Shown: in pieces, positions 1-7,623 of the stretch
Layout of the letters: the number at the start of each line of letters is the position of its first letter
Position numbering within the stretch: position 1 is the stretch's first letter
Assembly: GCF_042429235.1 (NCBI RefSeq)
Contig: NZ_JBHMBA010000007.1
From: Arthrobacter_B citreus
GTDB lineage: Bacteria; Actinomycetota; Actinomycetes; Actinomycetales; Micrococcaceae
DNA: 64,000 nucleotides
Strand: one strand, 5' to 3'
Notes under the pieces: generated by a model
Told to the model about the DNA's origin: nothing
Seen by the model: only the letters and a program-made list of their open reading frames with translations
The model's database searches: none
Program-made: the position numbers and the translations under genes

Positions 1-1
1 C

Positions 2-340
2 ACCAGCAAGTTGGTCACCGGCAGCGGCAGCCTTGCCGAAGGCACCGCAAAGCTCGACGACGGCGGCAAGACGCTGACCGCCGGGACCAGCGATCTGAAG
101 GAAGGCGCTGCTGAATTGGCCGATGGCAATAAGAAGCTGGCCGAAGGCACCGAGACGCTCGACGGCGGCAACGGGGAGATCTCCGCAGGCGCCGACACCA
201 TGCGGGCCAGCACCGTCGCAATGACCCCCGGCGAGATTGTTACCTCTCCCAAGGTCCTGGCGCTACTGATTCCGCTGCTCCTGCTGATGGTTCCGCTGGT
301 CATGCTGGTCATGGGACGCTCACGACGCGCACAGCATTAA
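2..340 (+). CDS. C-terminal fragment of a YhgE/Pip-like membrane protein
   Basis: The gene enters from the left edge, so only its last 112 or so codons are seen. The visible part is a run of hydrophilic heptad-like repeats with Leu and Gly at regular places (pattern L..G...L..G), as in the extracellular stalk of YhgE/Pip family proteins, then one hydrophobic helix near the C-terminus (about 20 residues rich in Leu, Val and Met) and a short basic tail ending in RSRRAQH. Such proteins are membrane proteins often linked to export or phage infection; the role here is unknown. A strong hairpin follows the stop codon. The family call is moderate because the N-terminal part is missing. Confidence 0.7.
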   Translation, partial: TSKLVTGSGSLAEGTAKLDDGGKTLTAGTSDLKEGAAELADGNKKLAEGTETLDGGNGEISAGADTMRASTVAMTPGEIVTSPKVLALLIPLLLLMVPLVMLVMGRSRRAQH

Positions 341-363
341 CCCAGAGCCACCGGCGCTAAAAA

Positions 364-397
364 GAAGGGCGGAACCGCAAGTGCGGTTCCGCCCTTC
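364..397. terminator. Bidirectional hairpin terminator
   Basis: A perfect 16-bp inverted repeat (364-379 with 382-397) with a tiny loop lies between two convergent genes. It is followed by CGTGTTTT on the plus strand and preceded by a run of A (T on the minus strand), so it can end transcription from both sides. Confidence 0.85.
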
Positions 398-404
398 CGT
401 GTTT

Positions 405-1022
405 TCACAGGTCCCACCCATGCTCAAAATCAGCAGTTCCAAAAGGAATGGGCCGCAGCCGCAGGTGCAGGGCACCCCCGTCCAAGGTCTCGGATTCAAG
501 AAGTCGAAAGCCTGACGACGCGGCACCAGTTTCAAACAGGCGCTTCCCCGTTCCAACAACTACGGGAAAGACGAGCAGCCGATACTCATCCACCAGCCCT
601 GCATCGTGCAGAGCCCGGGCCAGCTTGTAGCTGCCGTGTACCTGCACCTCCCCGCGGCGCCCCCTGAGCGCCGCAACGGCCGGCAGCAGATCCCCGGTGA
701 GAACCTTGGTGTTGTTCCAGGTGGGATGGTCGATGGTCGAGGTGACCAAGTGCTTCGGCAGATGGTTATAGGCGTAGGCCACCTGGTCTTCCGGGGCCGT
801 GACGGCTTCCCAGAACGGCTGCAGCATCTCATAGGTGCCCCGCCCCATAAGCAGCGAGTCAGCCTTGGCAAACCATCCGGTGACCGTTCGGCCGACTCCT
901 GCGGTCATGTGCGGCGCCAGCCATCCGCCGCTTTCGAACCCGCCGGACCGGTCCTCGTCGACAGCACCTGGTCCCTGCATCACACCGTCCAGGCTCAGGA
1001 ACATGTTCAGGGATAGAGTCAT
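405..1022 (-). CDS. Dihydrofolate reductase family protein (RibD C-terminal domain)
   Basis: A 205-residue protein that starts MTLSLNMFLSLDGVMQG, the usual opening strand of the RibD-C/DHFR-like fold, and has the LLMGRGTYEM motif and a later VHGSYKLARAL helix typical of this family. These are cytosolic NAD(P)H-dependent reductases; in RibD the domain reduces a pyrimidine intermediate of riboflavin synthesis, but stand-alone copies like this have no fixed substrate. The length fits the family. It is a single gene with its 3' end facing the hairpin at 364-397. A second, diverged member of the family lies at 62426-62965. Confidence 0.85.
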   Translation of the reverse strand: MTLSLNMFLSLDGVMQGPGAVDEDRSGGFESGGWLAPHMTAGVGRTVTGWFAKADSLLMGRGTYEMLQPFWEAVTAPEDQVAYAYNHLPKHLVTSTIDHPTWNNTKVLTGDLLPAVAALRGRRGEVQVHGSYKLARALHDAGLVDEYRLLVFPVVVGTGKRLFETGAASSGFRLLESETLDGGALHLRLRPIPFGTADFEHGWDL

Positions 1023-1100
1023 GGCGCCAATTTACGCCGCCCTGCGGACCGGCGATACGCAGGCACCCGGTTTTGGCTCCCGTACGCCTCGGGGCGGGAA

Positions 1101-1649
1101 TCACCCCCAGATGGACGGTGCCGGACGGCGGGTGCTGGGCAGGGCGCCGTCCTGGCGCCACTGCCGGATCCACTCCGGCAGCTCCAGGTCAGCGGGCGGC
1201 TGGACTCCTGCCGCTTTGAAGATCTCTTCGTTGCTTACCGGGCCCTTCTTGGACACGAAGCGCGCGGCGATGTAGGCGCGGGCGTAGATTTCGCCGTCGG
1301 CCACCATCCGCTGCTCGATGTAGCTGGCGCGCTCGTCGAAACCGATGACCTTGGTTTCAATCGTGTAGCGCTGGCCCAGTTCAAGGGATTTACGGAAGCT
1401 GATGGTCTCGTTGCCCACCACGGGATTCCAGCCGTTGCGGCGCATTGCCGCCCAAAAACCGCTTCGAACCATGAGATCAAACCGGCCCAGATCCATCAGC
1501 GACAGGTACATCCCGTTATTCAGATGCATGGCGATGTCGATGTCCGTCGGGAGCACCCGCATGGGCAGGGACGACGTGTCGAAAAAGCCCATCTTGGGAC
1601 GCCGGCGGGAGCGGAAGAGGACCAGGAGCGTGCGGAGGAGAAGGTGCAT
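1101..1649 (-). CDS. Acyl-CoA thioesterase family protein (hotdog fold)
   Basis: A 182-residue protein with the hotdog-fold thioesterase pattern: TDIDIAMHLNNGMYLSLMDL near the N-terminus (the HxNN-type segment in place of the catalytic Asp region of 4HBT enzymes), then RYTIETKVIGFDERASYIEQ. Such enzymes hydrolyse or bind acyl-CoA thioesters in the cytosol. The ATG at 1649 was chosen because the frame continues upstream only into the next gene and the promoter-like sequence; the N-terminal residues MHLLLRTLLVLF are hydrophobic and may be a membrane-association helix. An inverted repeat resembling TetR-family operators lies 11-24 bases before the start, so regulation by fatty acids or acyl-CoA is possible. 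Confidence 0.8.
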   Translation of the reverse strand: MHLLLRTLLVLFRSRRRPKMGFFDTSSLPMRVLPTDIDIAMHLNNGMYLSLMDLGRFDLMVRSGFWAAMRRNGWNPVVGNETISFRKSLELGQRYTIETKVIGFDERASYIEQRMVADGEIYARAYIAARFVSKKGPVSNEEIFKAAGVQPPADLELPEWIRQWRQDGALPSTRRPAPSIWG

Positions 1650-1659
1650 AAACGCTATA

Positions 1660-1673
1660 TTACTGGTCAGTAA
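1660..1673 (-). promoter_or_regulatory. TetR-type operator before the thioesterase gene
   Basis: TTACTG and CAGTAA arms separated by two bases form a 14-bp inverted repeat. Read on the minus strand it is followed directly by TATAGC, a possible -10 element, and the ATG comes about ten bases later. Palindromes of this form are common targets of TetR-family regulators of fatty-acid genes in actinobacteria. The regulator is not in the window. Confidence 0.45.
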
Positions 1674-1692
1674 CTTAGTTTGTCCGCAGCTC

Positions 1693-2844
1693 CTATTCCG
1701 GCGGGTTGATGAGTCCTTCCGAGCGCATCCAGTCGTAGGCCACATCCGCCGGGTCCTCGCCCAGCACATCCACCTTGAGGTTCAGCTGCCGCAGCACCTC
1801 ATCGGTCAGCAGCGGAGCGACCTGGGCAAAGACGTCCTCCAGCTCCGGGTACTGCTCCAGCGTCTGCGTGTTGAACACCGGGGCGCCGTTGTAGGCGGGG
1901 AAAAACGCCCTGTCATCTTCCAAGACCGTCAGGCCCAGCGAATCGATGCGTCCATCGGTGGTGAACACTTCGCCGAAGTTGCAGGCGCCCTCGTCCGTGG
2001 CCGTGTACACGGCACCGGTGTCGTAGATCCCGATGTTCTCCTCAGGAACACCGTCGGCAGCAGCCCGCGGAATCCCGTAGGCCTCCGCCATGGGATTGAA
2101 ACCGTCCTGGCGGGAGTTGAATTCAGCCTCCAGGCAGAAGGTCCGCTCCGCAACCGGCAGGGCGGCAATATCCGAGAGCTTGCTGACGCCGCCCAGTTCC
2201 GCGACGGCTTCGCTGCGCACTGCCATGGCATAGGTGTTGTTCATGGGTGCGGGCTGGCCCCAGGTCAGCCCGTTGGCCAGATCGGCGTCATACACGGCCT
2301 GCCATTGTTCGGTTTTGTCCGGAATGGCCGTTTCCCTGTTCAGATAGGTGATCCATGCACTGCCGGTGTACTCCCACGCCATGTCGGCCTGGCCGCTGAG
2401 CATCAGCTCGCGGACCGGCTGGCTGCCGGGCACATTGGCCAGGTCCGTGACCTCGAATCCCGCGGCCTGCGCCGCCATCACGGCGATCTTGCCCAGAATC
2501 AGCTGTTCGGTGAAGTTTTTGCTGACCACCGTCAGCTTCGCGTCATCGGGCAGCGATTCGATGGGACGGATGCTGCCGGGGCTGCTGTCAGGCGTGTACG
2601 ACGCCGCAGGCTGCAGCCCGCAGCCGCCCATCCCCAGGCCGACGACAGCCGCGAGGGCTGCTGCTGCCGTCCGCCGCCGGTTACGGCCGGTCCGCAGCGT
2701 GCTCGTCGAATTCCCGTTTTTCACGTTTCCGTTTTTCACGTTTCCGATTTCCACGTCGCCGTTGTCCATGTCGCCGTTTTTCACGTCGCCGTTTTTCACG
2801 TCGCCGTTTTTCACGTCGCCGTTGTTCATGTCGCCGCTTTTCAT
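1693..2844 (-). CDS. Glycine betaine/choline ABC transporter substrate-binding lipoprotein
   Basis: A 383-codon gene for a periplasmic-binding-type lipoprotein of the OpuCC/OsmF family. The mature part has the family marks LTVVSKNFTEQLILG and MAWEYTGSAW. A lipobox ending GMGGC is at residue 75, preceded by RNRRR and a hydrophobic stretch. It is the last gene of a four-gene importer operon; its ATG is one base beyond the permease stop codon, with AAGGA about eight bases upstream. Odd feature: residues 1-45 are nine pentapeptide repeats (type NGDVK) made by a 15-bp tandem repeat, so the signal peptide lies far from the first ATG. Each repeat opens with ATG or GTG, and the last GTG (about 2724) would give an ordinary 34-residue lipoprotein signal. 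Confidence 0.9.
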   Translation of the reverse strand: MKSGDMNNGDVKNGDVKNGDVKNGDMDNGDVEIGNVKNGNVKNGNSTSTLRTGRNRRRTAAAALAAVVGLGMGGCGLQPAASYTPDSSPGSIRPIESLPDDAKLTVVSKNFTEQLILGKIAVMAAQAAGFEVTDLANVPGSQPVRELMLSGQADMAWEYTGSAWITYLNRETAIPDKTEQWQAVYDADLANGLTWGQPAPMNNTYAMAVRSEAVAELGGVSKLSDIAALPVAERTFCLEAEFNSRQDGFNPMAEAYGIPRAAADGVPEENIGIYDTGAVYTATDEGACNFGEVFTTDGRIDSLGLTVLEDDRAFFPAYNGAPVFNTQTLEQYPELEDVFAQVAPLLTDEVLRQLNLKVDVLGEDPADVAYDWMRSEGLINPPE

Positions 2845-2845
2845 G
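2711..2845 (-). repeat. Nine-unit 15-bp in-frame tandem repeat
   Basis: Nine contiguous 15-base units; on the plus strand the commonest unit is TCGCCGTTTTTCACG (three identical copies at 2771-2815) and the others differ by one to four bases. The repeat covers the first 45 codons of the lipoprotein gene. On the coding strand each unit starts with ATG or GTG in the reading frame. Copy number can change by slippage without loss of frame. Confidence 0.95.
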
Positions 2846-3625
2846 TCACAGTCCTTTCGGCCGCGCCAGCTGTTCGGCCACGCGGCCCAGCCAGTCCACG
2901 GCCAGTGCGAGCAGGGCCACCAGCACAGCCCCGGTGATCAGCACGGTGGTGAGGTTCAGATTCACGCCGGTGGTGATGAGGATGCCCAGCCCACCGCCGT
3001 TGATGAAGGTGGCGAGCGTGGCCGTGCCCACCAGCAGCACCAGGGCGGTCCGCACACCGGCCAGCATCACCGGAACAGCCAGCGGCAGCTCCACTTTGAA
3101 GAGGACGGCTGTGGAGCTCATGCCCATGCCTCGTCCGGCCTCCACCAGGGCCTTGTCGACCTGCTGCAATCCGACCATGGTGTTGCGCATGACCGGAAGG
3201 ATCGAATAGGCCACCAGCGCCACCACAGCGGCCCAGAAGCCGAAACCCAGCCAGAAGGCCAGCAGCACCACCAGCCCGATCGCCGGTGCGGCCTGGCCGA
3301 TGTTGGCGAGGGCCATGGCCGGCCCGGTCAGACTGCTCAGCGGACCGCGGGTCAGCAGCACGCCGGCGGGGATGGCAACGCAGAGGGCAATGGCGGCAGC
3401 CGCGGCGGTAAGCGTCAGATGCTCCACGGCATAGCCGCCAAGCGCGGCGGGGTCCAGCGTGGTTCGTTCCGTATCCGTAAGGTCGGCCGTGAACAGCCAC
3501 AGCACCAGCGCGCCTAACCCGGCGGCGATACCGGCGAACTGCAGCCACAGCGCCCTCCAGGGTGCCGGTGCTTTGGCCCCCTCCACAGCGGAGGCGGAAA
3601 CGGTGTCCGTAACAGTGGTACTCAT
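2846..3625 (-). CDS. Glycine betaine/choline ABC transporter permease
   Basis: A 259-residue integral membrane permease with the BPD-transport-1 fold. About six hydrophobic segments are visible, and the EAA-loop region reads DKALVEAGRGMGMSSTAVLFKVELP. It pairs with the second permease at 4898-5539 to form the membrane channel for compatible-solute uptake. Its ATG overlaps the ATPase stop codon by four bases (ATGA), and its own stop is one base before the binding-protein start, so the genes are translationally coupled. Family membership is clear; substrate specificity is inferred from the binding protein. Confidence 0.92.
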   Translation of the reverse strand: MSTTVTDTVSASAVEGAKAPAPWRALWLQFAGIAAGLGALVLWLFTADLTDTERTTLDPAALGGYAVEHLTLTAAAAAIALCVAIPAGVLLTRGPLSSLTGPAMALANIGQAAPAIGLVVLLAFWLGFGFWAAVVALVAYSILPVMRNTMVGLQQVDKALVEAGRGMGMSSTAVLFKVELPLAVPVMLAGVRTALVLLVGTATLATFINGGGLGILITTGVNLNLTTVLITGAVLVALLALAVDWLGRVAEQLARPKGL

Positions 3626-4905
3626 TCCCTGCCGCCCCCTGACCCGGCAGCGGCGCCGACTGAAGCGTCGTCATCGTATCGGTGCACCCGCTCGACCAAG
3701 CCGCTGTTGATGCCCACCGGGGCGTCGGAGGTTCCGTCAAGCGCCGCTTCACGGGCATCAGTGATGGCCTGCATGACAGTCTCCACGGTGATTATGCCCA
3801 GGAAGACATCACGCGGTCCGGTGACCAGTGCTGCCCCGGAACTGGAAACCAGCATGGTGTCCAGCGCGTCGTTGAGGGTGGCGCGGTCGCCGATAACCGG
3901 GAGTTTGGGATCGACCGTGGCGGAAATGCGCTCCAGCCGGCTGAGCTGGCGGCGGGTCGGCCACTGAATGGGCCGGCGCCGGGCATCCAGGACTACCGCC
4001 TGCTTGACGCCGGCACCCTGCAGCTTGGACAGCACGTCGCTGGCCAGGTCTCCGGGTGCGGCGGTGACTGCCGTGCCGAGCTCCACTTCGTTGACCCGGG
4101 TCAGTGTGAGCTGCTTGAGGCCGGCACCGGAGCCGATGAAGTTCTCCACGAATTCGTTGGCCGGGTTGGCCAGGATCCGTTCCGGAGAGTCGTACTGCAC
4201 CAGCTGCGCGCCCTCATCGAAGACGGCGATCCAGTCGCCGAGCTTCACCGCCTCGTCAAAGTCGTGAGTGACGCAGACAATGGTCTTGTGCAGCTCAGAC
4301 TGGATGTTCAGCAGTTCGTCCTGGAGCCGCTGGCGGGTGATGGGGTCCACGGCACCGAAAGGTTCATCCATGAGCAGGACGGGCGGGTCCGCGGCGAGGG
4401 CCCGGGCCACGCCGACCCGCTGCTGCTGGCCGCCGGAGAGTTCCCGCGGGTAGCGGTCCCGGTAGAGCGCCGGATCCAATGAGACCAGTTCCAGCAGTTC
4501 ATCGACCCGGGCAGCGATCTTATCCTTGCTCCAGCCCAGCATCTTGGGCACGATTCCGATGTTTGCCGCAACACTCATATGCGGGAAGAGCCCGCCGGCC
4601 TGGATGACGTATCCAATGCGGCGGCGCAGCTTGTCACCGTCCATTGTGGTGACGTCGTCGCCGTTCATGACGATCGCGCCCTCGGTGGGTTCGATCAGCC
4701 GGTTGATCATCTTCAGTGTGGTGGTTTTGCCGCAGCCGGACGGTCCGACGAACATGACGATGCTGCCCGCCGGAATCTCAAGGGTCAGGCCGCCGACGGC
4801 AGGCTTGTCCTGTCCAGGGTATTGCTTAGTGACGTTGTCCAGCAGAATGCTCGCGCCGGTGTTGGTTCCGGCGGCGCCGGGAGTGGTGGTGGAGTTCTCA
4901 AACAC
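3622..4905 (-). CDS. Glycine betaine/choline ABC transporter ATP-binding protein with CBS domains
   Basis: A 427-residue ATPase of the ProV/OpuCA type. It has a Walker A motif (GPSGCGKTT), a Q-loop region at QAGGLFPHMSV, the signature LSGGQQQRV, and Walker B with VLLMDEPFGAVD. The C-terminal third carries tandem CBS-like repeats, used in OpuA-type importers to sense ionic strength. A GTG start at 4905 was chosen: GAGG lies five to six bases upstream and it overlaps the previous permease gene by eight bases. An ATG at 4956 in the same frame would add 17 residues inside the upstream gene and lacks comparable spacing. The gene sits between two permease genes in the operon. Confidence 0.9.
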   Translation of the reverse strand: MFENSTTTPGAAGTNTGASILLDNVTKQYPGQDKPAVGGLTLEIPAGSIVMFVGPSGCGKTTTLKMINRLIEPTEGAIVMNGDDVTTMDGDKLRRRIGYVIQAGGLFPHMSVAANIGIVPKMLGWSKDKIAARVDELLELVSLDPALYRDRYPRELSGGQQQRVGVARALAADPPVLLMDEPFGAVDPITRQRLQDELLNIQSELHKTIVCVTHDFDEAVKLGDWIAVFDEGAQLVQYDSPERILANPANEFVENFIGSGAGLKQLTLTRVNEVELGTAVTAAPGDLASDVLSKLQGAGVKQAVVLDARRRPIQWPTRRQLSRLERISATVDPKLPVIGDRATLNDALDTMLVSSSGAALVTGPRDVFLGIITVETVMQAITDAREAALDGTSDAPVGINSGLVERVHRYDDDASVGAAAGSGGGRE

Positions 4906-5539
4906 GGATACCTCGCGGGGTTGTAAGCCGGCCGAGGCCGACAAGGAGAAGGTCAAGGATCAGGGCCAGCAGGATCACGCCCAGCACGCCCACGGCCACG
5001 GACTCAATGGAGTTGGCACCGCCGAGCCGGGAGAGGCCGTTAAATATGAAACCGCCCAGCCCGGGGCCCAGGGCGTAGGCGGCAACGGCGGCCACACCCA
5101 TGACCATCTGGGCTGATACGCGAACGCCGGCCAGGATAATCGGCCAGGCGAGCGGAATTTCGACGGTCAGCAGGGTGCGCACGCGGCTCATGCCGATACC
5201 CCGTGCAGACTCAACCACCGACGGCGCAATGCCGGAGAGCCCCACCACGGCGTTCCGCAGGATGGGCAGGGTCGCGAAGAATGCGACAACAACGACGGCG
5301 GGCGTGGGGCCGAAACCCAAGGGGGCGATCAGCAGGCCGATCAGGGCAAAGGACGGGATGGTCAGTCCGATGGCGGAGACGCTGTTGGCTGCGGCACTGA
5401 GGCCTTTGCTGCGGTAAACCAACGCTGCGAGGAATACTGCTAGGACAGTGGCCAGGACCAGACATTGGAAGACCAGGCTGAAATGCTGCCAGCCGGCGAA
5501 GAGTATCTGGTCCGCCCTGTCGCGTACGAATTCCAACAC
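4898..5539 (-). CDS. Glycine betaine/choline ABC transporter permease (first gene of operon)
   Basis: A 213-residue BPD-transport-1 permease with about six membrane segments and the EAA-loop-like stretch SVVESARGIGMSRVRTLLTVEIP. It is the second membrane subunit of the compatible-solute importer. The GTG at 5539 was chosen because AAGAAGG stands eight bases upstream; an in-frame upstream ATG at 5611 would add 24 basic residues of low plausibility. It is the first gene of the four-gene operon, so the operon promoter should lie in 5540-5780. Confidence 0.9.
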   Translation of the reverse strand: MLEFVRDRADQILFAGWQHFSLVFQCLVLATVLAVFLAALVYRSKGLSAAANSVSAIGLTIPSFALIGLLIAPLGFGPTPAVVVVAFFATLPILRNAVVGLSGIAPSVVESARGIGMSRVRTLLTVEIPLAWPIILAGVRVSAQMVMGVAAVAAYALGPGLGGFIFNGLSRLGGANSIESVAVGVLGVILLALILDLLLVGLGRLTTPRGIRV

Positions 5540-5680
5540 ATTAGTACCTTCTTCACTTCGGTTACGTATTGCTCTCCGGCTCCGTTCGGGAGCAGGAATT
5601 GCCAAGGGCAAACGTAATTGCCGAAATGATGGAGGTTCCGGACTGGAGCCTCAATCGGCAGGAACCGTGATCCATTTGTA

Positions 5681-5697
5681 ACTGTACTTAGCACAGT
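5681..5697. promoter_or_regulatory. Inverted repeat upstream of the betaine importer operon
   Basis: ACTGT and ACAGT arms separated by seven bases lie about 140 bases before the first gene of the importer operon, within the otherwise empty 240-base interval 5540-5780. A second short repeat (GGCAA/TTGCC, 5607-5622) lies nearer. Either could be an operator; no clear -35/-10 pair was found. Confidence 0.25.
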
Positions 5698-5780
5698 GAT
5701 TGTGTCGTTTCTTTACGCCGGTTTTGACACGGGCGGCAAAAAGAAGCGCCACCCCCGCCAGGAGGCTCCGCCGTCGTTCT

Positions 5781-7211
5781 TTAGTTTCGCCGCAGTTTTG
5801 CCAGCAGGTGTTCTTCAGCGTCCGGTCCGGACCTGACTCCGCCGGGAATACGGAAGAAAAAGATCATGCCCACCACCCACCAGAGACCAAACAGAATCCA
5901 CGGTTCCACTCCCAGCTGGGCAGGCATGCCCGGCATATAGAGGCTGAAGAGTGCAATACCGAAAACCGCGGCAAGCACACCAATCACCAGCCCGCCTTTT
6001 CCACTCCCGCCTATCCGCAGGGGGCGGTCCATGTCCGGCTCCCGGCGGCGCAGCAGCAGGAAGGCTATTGCCACGAGGGTGTAGGCCAGGACGATGCTCG
6101 GCGCTCCCGAGTCCACCAGCCAGCCGAGCATTTCCGCTCCCCCGAACGGAGCCAGAAAGCTCAGGGCACCAATAAAGAGCAGCGCGTTGTGCGGGGTGTG
6201 GTACTTGGGATGGAGCTTGCCAAACCAAGCGGGGAGCATTCCCGAACGCGCCAGCGAATACATCAGGCGTGATGCGCCCATCAACAGCGAGTTCCAAGAG
6301 GTCAGAATGCCGGCAATGCCTCCGGCGATCAGGATTTTGGCCATGACATCGGTTCCAAACATGGCGCCGACGGCGTCTGCCGTGGCAATGTCCGCTACGG
6401 CCAGTTCTGAAGCCGGCATTGCCGAGGAAGTCGTGATCACCACCATTACGTACCAAATGGTGGCGAGAACTACTGATATCACCACCAGCTTCCCGATCTG
6501 CTTTGCCGGGATATTCACTTCCTCGGCCGACTGCGGAATGACGTCAAAGCCGATAAAGAGGAACGGGACGACGACGAGTACTGCGAAGAACCCGTTCATG
6601 CCGCCGTTGAACCACGGTTCCATGTTGGCAACGGACCCGCCGGTGAATGAGCCGGCAATCATGACCACTCCGATGGCCAGAAGGAACAGGACGACGAAGG
6701 TCTGCACAATCCCGGCTTCCTTCACGCCCCGGATATTGATCCAGGTGATCAGGACAGCAGCAATGGCGCCGACCAGCGCCCAGGTCAGGTGCACTTCAAA
6801 GCCGGCGACTTCCCATAGCGGAATCTGGCTTAGGTCGGGAAAAATGTATTCCGCCGTCCGCGGCAGTGCCACGGCTTCAAAGGCGACGATGGTGACGTAT
6901 CCGCCGATGATGGCCCAGGACCCGATGAAGGAAATCCGTGGTCCCATCGCGCTCATGATGTAGTTGTGTTCGCCGCCGGCCTTTGGCATGGCGGCGCACA
7001 GTTCCGCATAGGTCAGGCCGACGACGGACATGATGATCCCGCCGGCCACCATCGCGGCTGCCGCGCCCATGGTTCCTGCTGACTCCAGCCAACCTCCGGT
7101 CAGGACCACCCAGCCGAAGCCGATCATCGCACCGAAACCGATGGCCAGGACATCCAGCCTGCCCAGCACTTTTTTCAGGGAAGGTTCCGTTCCCGGCTGC
7201 ATGGTCGTCAT
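5781..7211 (-). CDS. APC-family amino acid permease
   Basis: A 476-residue transporter with about 12 hydrophobic segments. The first helix region carries GFGAMIGFGWVVL, the glycine-rich segment that forms the substrate site in APC-superfamily proteins, and the loop after helix 2 reads LTYAELCAAMPKAGGEHNY, a hallmark of amino-acid/polyamine permeases. It is expected in the cytoplasmic membrane, importing an amino acid or related amine by proton symport. It stands alone, divergent from the small gene at 7309, and no neighbouring enzyme indicates the substrate. Confidence 0.88.
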   Translation of the reverse strand: MTTMQPGTEPSLKKVLGRLDVLAIGFGAMIGFGWVVLTGGWLESAGTMGAAAAMVAGGIIMSVVGLTYAELCAAMPKAGGEHNYIMSAMGPRISFIGSWAIIGGYVTIVAFEAVALPRTAEYIFPDLSQIPLWEVAGFEVHLTWALVGAIAAVLITWINIRGVKEAGIVQTFVVLFLLAIGVVMIAGSFTGGSVANMEPWFNGGMNGFFAVLVVVPFLFIGFDVIPQSAEEVNIPAKQIGKLVVISVVLATIWYVMVVITTSSAMPASELAVADIATADAVGAMFGTDVMAKILIAGGIAGILTSWNSLLMGASRLMYSLARSGMLPAWFGKLHPKYHTPHNALLFIGALSFLAPFGGAEMLGWLVDSGAPSIVLAYTLVAIAFLLLRRREPDMDRPLRIGGSGKGGLVIGVLAAVFGIALFSLYMPGMPAQLGVEPWILFGLWWVVGMIFFFRIPGGVRSGPDAEEHLLAKLRRN

Positions 7212-7308
7212 GGCGAGACCTCTTTCCGTTGAGAATTCCCGTGCTCAGTGGCGGGCGCGATGTGGGGATAGGGTATAGCTCCCATTGGGCCCAGGAAAGA
7301 TGTGAACA

Positions 7309-7623
7309 ATGATCAGCTTTGAAGAGGCCCGGCACATTGCCTATAGGTCTTTGGCCAAGAAATGGGCCGGAGATTACCGGGGTACCTATATGGTGGCGGC
7401 TTACGGGTTTGAGAACGAGGACGTGTGGGTTCTTATCGATGGAGCACGGGAATCGCTTATTGATGCGGAATCCGGATTTGAGCCCGTCGGCCGGGGTGTA
7501 ACGCTCGTCGATAAGGCGTCCGGCCGACTGTTCTTCCGCAATTATCTGGAAGATATGGAGTGGTTCAATGCGATGAGCAAAGTGGGCATCCATCCGGAAG
7601 ATCCGGACGATTCCCTATCCTGA
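7309..7623 (+). CDS. Small conserved-type hypothetical protein
   Basis: A 104-residue soluble, acidic protein starting MISFEEARHIAYRSLAKKW after AGGAAAG. Its pattern (N-terminal helix, then strands with VWVLIDGARE and SGRLFFRNYLED) resembles small YrhB-like or immunity-type domains, but no family is certain. Its 3' end overlaps the convergent HNH gene by nine bases. Function unknown. Confidence 0.7.
   Translation: MISFEEARHIAYRSLAKKWAGDYRGTYMVAAYGFENEDVWVLIDGARESLIDAESGFEPVGRGVTLVDKASGRLFFRNYLEDMEWFNAMSKVGIHPEDPDDSLS

Noticed and set aside
1402..2937. Plus-strand 511-codon open frame opposite the thioesterase and binding-protein genes
   Set aside because: Antisense shadow of G+C-rich genes: the minus strand shows family motifs, lipobox and ribosome-binding sites, and the plus frame has none.
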